A stretch of DNA of 64,000 nt from Clostridiaceae bacterium M8S5 (GTDB lineage: Bacteria > Bacillota > Clostridia > Tissierellales > MCWD3), in assembly GCA_029227815.1 (NCBI GenBank), contig CP118523.1, positions 3,844,001-3,908,000 of the forward strand, written 5' to 3'. The notes beneath the pieces were generated by a model that saw only the letters and a program-made list of their open reading frames with translations, made no database searches and was not told the DNA's origin. A program made the translations under genes and the position numbers. Shown here in pieces: positions 61,186 to 64,000 of the stretch (the first letter of the stretch is position 1; each line of letters starts with the position of its first letter).

Positions 61186-62895
61186 TTATTTAATTAACAC
61201 GTTACTTAAAGTCTTTAGTACATCATCAGCATTAATTTCTTTTTTCTCTAAAGTCTTTCTCTCTACAAATTCTACTATATTATCATCTGCCTTTTTACCA
61301 ACTGTTATTCTGTATGGTATACCAATTAATTCAGCATCTTTGAATTTAACTCCTGCTCTTTCCATTCTATCATCTATCATAACTTCTATCCCTTTATCAA
61401 GTAGCTCTTTATATAACTTCTCTCCTAGCTCAACTTGCTTTTCATTTTTAGTATTAACCACTGTAACTAATACATGGTATGGAGCTACTGATAGTGGCCA
61501 AATTATTCCATTTTCATCATGATATTGCTCTATTATAGCCGCTAAAGTTCTCGATACACCTATACCGTGAGAACCCATGTAGATTTTTCTTTCTTTTCCG
61601 TTTTCGTCTAAAAAAGTAGCATTCAATCCATCACTATATTTAGTACCAAGTTGAAATATATTACCTACTTCATTTCCTCTTTCTTGGTTTAACTTACTAT
61701 CACATTTAGGACACTTATCTCCCTTTCTTACCATTAGTAAATCATCTACTATCTCCCCACTAAAATCAACTCCATAGTTTACATTTTTGTAGTGATAGTC
61801 TGTTTCATTTGCACCTACTATGATATTTTTCATTTTTTCAATCCTTGAATCAACAAATATTTTAATATCTTTCTTTAATCCTATCGGCCCTGCAAATCCT
61901 ACATTTGCACCTGTTACTTCTTTTACTATATCTTCAGTTGCCATTTCTAGCTCATGTTCGTTAACACCAACTGCATGACAAAGCTTAGTTTCATTTAACT
62001 CTCTATCTCCCGGAATCATAACTGCAATTACTTCATCTTTTGCTTTGTATAGTAGTGTTTTAACAAAGCTATGTGCCTTTGTATTAAAGAACTCTACTAA
62101 ATGCTCTATCGTCTTTACATCAGGAGTATGAACTTTTTCTTTATTTAATACATCCCCCTGGGAGTTTTTAACTTCATATTTACAGTCAGCTTTTTCAAAT
62201 GTCGCAGCATAATCACAAGCATCACAGTAGCATATGTCACTCTCGCCCATTTCTGAGAAGGCTATGAATTCGTGAGAGTCACTACCTCCCATTGCTCCCG
62301 AATCTCCTTCTACAACTTTGTATTTTAACTCACATCTATCAAATACTTTTTCATATGCTTTCCACATGATGTAATATGCTTTCTCCATACCTTCTACATC
62401 TTTATCAAATGTGTAAGCATCTTTCATTATAAACTCTCTGCATCTCATGAGCCCAAATCTTGGTCTTTTTTCATCTCTGTATTTTGTTTGTATCTGATAC
62501 AGGCTAAGTGGTAATTGTTTATATGATTTAACCTCATTTCTAATTATGTCTGTAAAGATTTCCTCATGAGTTGGTCCCAGACAAAACTCTCTGTTGTTTC
62601 TATCATACAATCTAAACATCTCTGGTCCAAAATCGTCCCATCTACCTGTTTCTTTCCATAGCTCAGATGGTTGTATTGCTGAGAGTAACATCTCTTGTGA
62701 ATCTATAGCGTCCATTTCTTCTCTTACTATTTGCTCTATTTTTCTAATAACTCTATAACCTAATGGTAAATATGAATATACTCCTGAAACTAGTTTTCTA
62801 ATCATACCAGCTCTTAGCAAGAGCTTATGACTTGGTAATTCAGCCTCCGATGGAACTTCTCTTAAAGTTGGCATATACAGCTTTGACATTCTCAT
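61186..62895 (-). CDS. proS: Proline--tRNA ligase
   Basis: 569 residues from ATG 62895, after GGAGGAATAATT; a frame to 62913 starts before the site. Bacterial-type ProS: class II motif 2 [17 protein letters not shown] and motif 3 [14 protein letters not shown], with the editing INS domain between ([30 protein letters not shown]). A C-terminal anticodon domain ends the protein. Controlled by the upstream proline T-box. Confidence 0.97.
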   Translation of the reverse strand: MRMSKLYMPTLREVPSEAELPSHKLLLRAGMIRKLVSGVYSYLPLGYRVIRKIEQIVREEMDAIDSQEMLLSAIQPSELWKETGRWDDFGPEMFRLYDRNNREFCLGPTHEEIFTDIIRNEVKSYKQLPLSLYQIQTKYRDEKRPRFGLMRCREFIMKDAYTFDKDVEGMEKAYYIMWKAYEKVFDRCELKYKVVEGDSGAMGGSDSHEFIAFSEMGESDICYCDACDYAATFEKADCKYEVKNSQGDVLNKEKVHTPDVKTIEHLVEFFNTKAHSFVKTLLYKAKDEVIAVMIPGDRELNETKLCHAVGVNEHELEMATEDIVKEVTGANVGFAGPIGLKKDIKIFVDSRIEKMKNIIVGANETDYHYKNVNYGVDFSGEIVDDLLMVRKGDKCPKCDSKLNQERGNEVGNIFQLGTKYSDGLNATFLDENGKERKIYMGSHGIGVSRTLAAIIEQYHDENGIIWPLSVAPYHVLVTVVNTKNEKQVELGEKLYKELLDKGIEVMIDDRMERAGVKFKDAELIGIPYRITVGKKADDNIVEFVERKTLEKKEINADDVLKTLSNVLIK

Positions 62896-62967
62896 AATTA
62901 TTCCTCCATTCATTTATTATTCCTTTAATAAAGCTAATCATTCTTAGCTATTTTTAGACACAAAAAA

Positions 62968-63165
62968 ACTCCATCCCTATAGGGACGGAGTTATATCCGC
63001 GGTACCACCCTACTTGACTAACATCAAGTCCTCTCATTTTATAACGGAACGATCCGTCCAAGCTTAGCTTGAAAACTCTAAGGCAGGTTCTGTATTTAGA
63101 GGGATAAAAGTCTCACAGCCTAGAACTTTCTCTCTACAATCCTTAAATACTTACTATTCCTTATC
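62968..63165 (-). promoter_or_regulatory. T-box riboswitch, proline (specifier CCT)
   Basis: On the minus strand the specifier CCT (63087-63085) is followed by GCCTTAGAG, in the same layout as the cysS specifier. The T-box core AGGGTGGTACCGCGG (63011-62997) is followed by the terminator ACTCCGTCCCT/AGGGATGGAGT (62991-62968) and seven T. It lies just upstream of proS. Confidence 0.92.
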
Positions 63166-63240
63166 ATAGTTTTTAGATATAATTTATATCAATATTACAA
63201 GAAAAAATAACATTTGTCAAATAATTTTTGACCGACTAGA

Positions 63241-64000
63241 TTATTCTTTTTTCGGTATCTTAGCTTTGAATCGGACATAAAAACACATAAATAGCATTAT
63301 ATAATTAATCAACTTTCCAATATATACACCTTTAAGATCACCGATTAATATTATACTAAATATATAAAGTCCTGTGATTCCTATAAAATTAATTAAAACA
63401 GACACTCTAAATACCCATCTAGCTTCGCCAAAACCTTGCAAGCTTTGCTTATATACATTTTGTAGAATATTGAACAAATTAATTGATAAAGCCAGAGGTA
63501 GATATTTGACAGAAGCTTTTATCAACTCTTCTTCATTTGTTATCAATTTAGGTGCTACTTCTTTAAATATAATGATTAATGTAGATATTATAAAATAAAA
63601 TATAAAAATCATTATGGTAGATTTTATTGATATACTATTAATTTTATCAATCTTCTTTTGCCCTACTTTTTCACTAATAAGTGTTAATGCTACTTGTGAG
63701 TATGAATACATCGGCATTAGTGCTAACGATATAATCGAAAAAACAAGATTATATATAGCTACATCTAGCAATCCAATTCTATAGAGTATCCCATTTATAA
63801 CTATAACCAATATTGTATCTTCTAAAAGTTCTTGTCCTATTAATGGCATTGATATCTTAACTATTTTCTTTATATTCTTTAGCCATTTGAACTTTATATT
63901 TATTTTACTACTAGTTTTTATAAAAGCTTTGTAATAAATAAACAAATTTACCGTTAAAGATACTACACTACTTATAGCTGCTCCTTTAACTCCTAGCTGT
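63241..64000 (-). CDS. MATE family efflux protein, N-terminal part outside window
   Basis: The frame is open to the window edge (QLGVKGAAISSVVSL at 63998 onward), so the start lies beyond 64000; about 250 codons are visible. MATE motifs and topology are clear: ISMPLIGQELLEDT, then IYNLVFSIISLALMPMYSYSQVA and YLPLALSINLFNILQNVYKQSLQGFGEARWVF. The visible part is the end of the first six-helix bundle and the whole second bundle. It probably exports drugs or other small molecules using Na+ or H+. It is separated from the proS leader and is likely a separate unit. Confidence 0.9.
   Translation of the reverse strand, partial: QLGVKGAAISSVVSLTVNLFIYYKAFIKTSSKINIKFKWLKNIKKIVKISMPLIGQELLEDTILVIVINGILYRIGLLDVAIYNLVFSIISLALMPMYSYSQVALTLISEKVGQKKIDKINSISIKSTIMIFIFYFIISTLIIIFKEVAPKLITNEEELIKASVKYLPLALSINLFNILQNVYKQSLQGFGEARWVFRVSVLINFIGITGLYIFSIILIGDLKGVYIGKLINYIMLFMCFYVRFKAKIPKKE

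Overview
The window comes from a low-GC, AT-rich Firmicute of the class Clostridia, most likely an anaerobic spore former. The evidence is the gene order cysS-mrnC-thyX-rlmB-yacP-sigH-tRNA-tuf-rpmG-secE-nusG-rplKAJL-rpoBC-rplGB-rpsLG-fusA-tuf-S10/spc/alpha clusters-ecfA1-ecfA2-ecfT-truA, a sporulation-type sigma-H, T-box leaders, thyX, a KOW protein between map and infA, and an oxygen-sensitive 2-hydroxyacyl-CoA dehydratase-type enzyme. The sequence alone does not fix the genus; a Tissierellales/Peptostreptococcales-like member is a guess. Almost all genes lie on the minus strand, so transcription runs from high to low coordinates.

Region 1 (1-2700): the 3' part of an internalin-like leucine-rich-repeat gene, then about 1.4 kb of degraded DNA with a hairpin, a doubtful 76-codon frame and a pseudogene broken by an in-frame TGA. 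Region 2 (2700-18240): an accessory block lying between truA and the rplM-rpsI pair, which are usually adjacent. rplM-rpsI here have their own sigma-A promoter. The block holds a YeiH-type transporter with a LysR regulator, two tandem paralogous membrane-anchored proteins and a lipoprotein on the plus strand, a double-cubane-type protein with its ATP-dependent activator, a complete mannoside PTS operon (PRD regulator, EIIA, EIIB, EIIC, GH38 alpha-mannosidase, mannose-6-phosphate isomerase), and an orphan Cys-rich peptide gene that looks like a RiPP precursor.

Region 3 (18250-36930): truA, the ECF transporter energising module, then rplQ-rpoA-rpsK-rpsM-rpmJ-infA-KOW-map-adk-secY-rplO and the spc and S10 operons back to rpsJ. 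rpsD is missing from its usual place between rpsK and rpoA. A strong promoter and a structured leader of about 200 nt precede rpsJ. Region 4 (36960-52980): tuf, fusA, rpsG, rpsL, an L7Ae-like protein, rpoC, rpoB, rplL, rplJ (with an L10 leader), rplA, rplK, nusG, secE and rpmG. Region 5 (53150-64000): a second tuf copy nearly identical to the first but frameshifted by one missing base, tRNA-Thr(GGT), sigH, yacP/rae1, rlmB, thyX, mrnC, cysS (Cys T-box, specifier TGC), gltX, proS (Pro T-box, specifier CCT) and the C-terminal half of a MATE efflux protein.

Together the window is mostly the translation/transcription core of the chromosome. The items most worth following are the orphan Cys-rich peptide, the frameshifted tuf copy, the double-cubane-type operon, the hairpin between the nusG Shine-Dalgarno and its start, and the absence of rpsD. 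Several start codons were moved to match Shine-Dalgarno sites (for example TTG for adk and rpmD, GTG for rpsG, the GH38 enzyme and the KOW protein).
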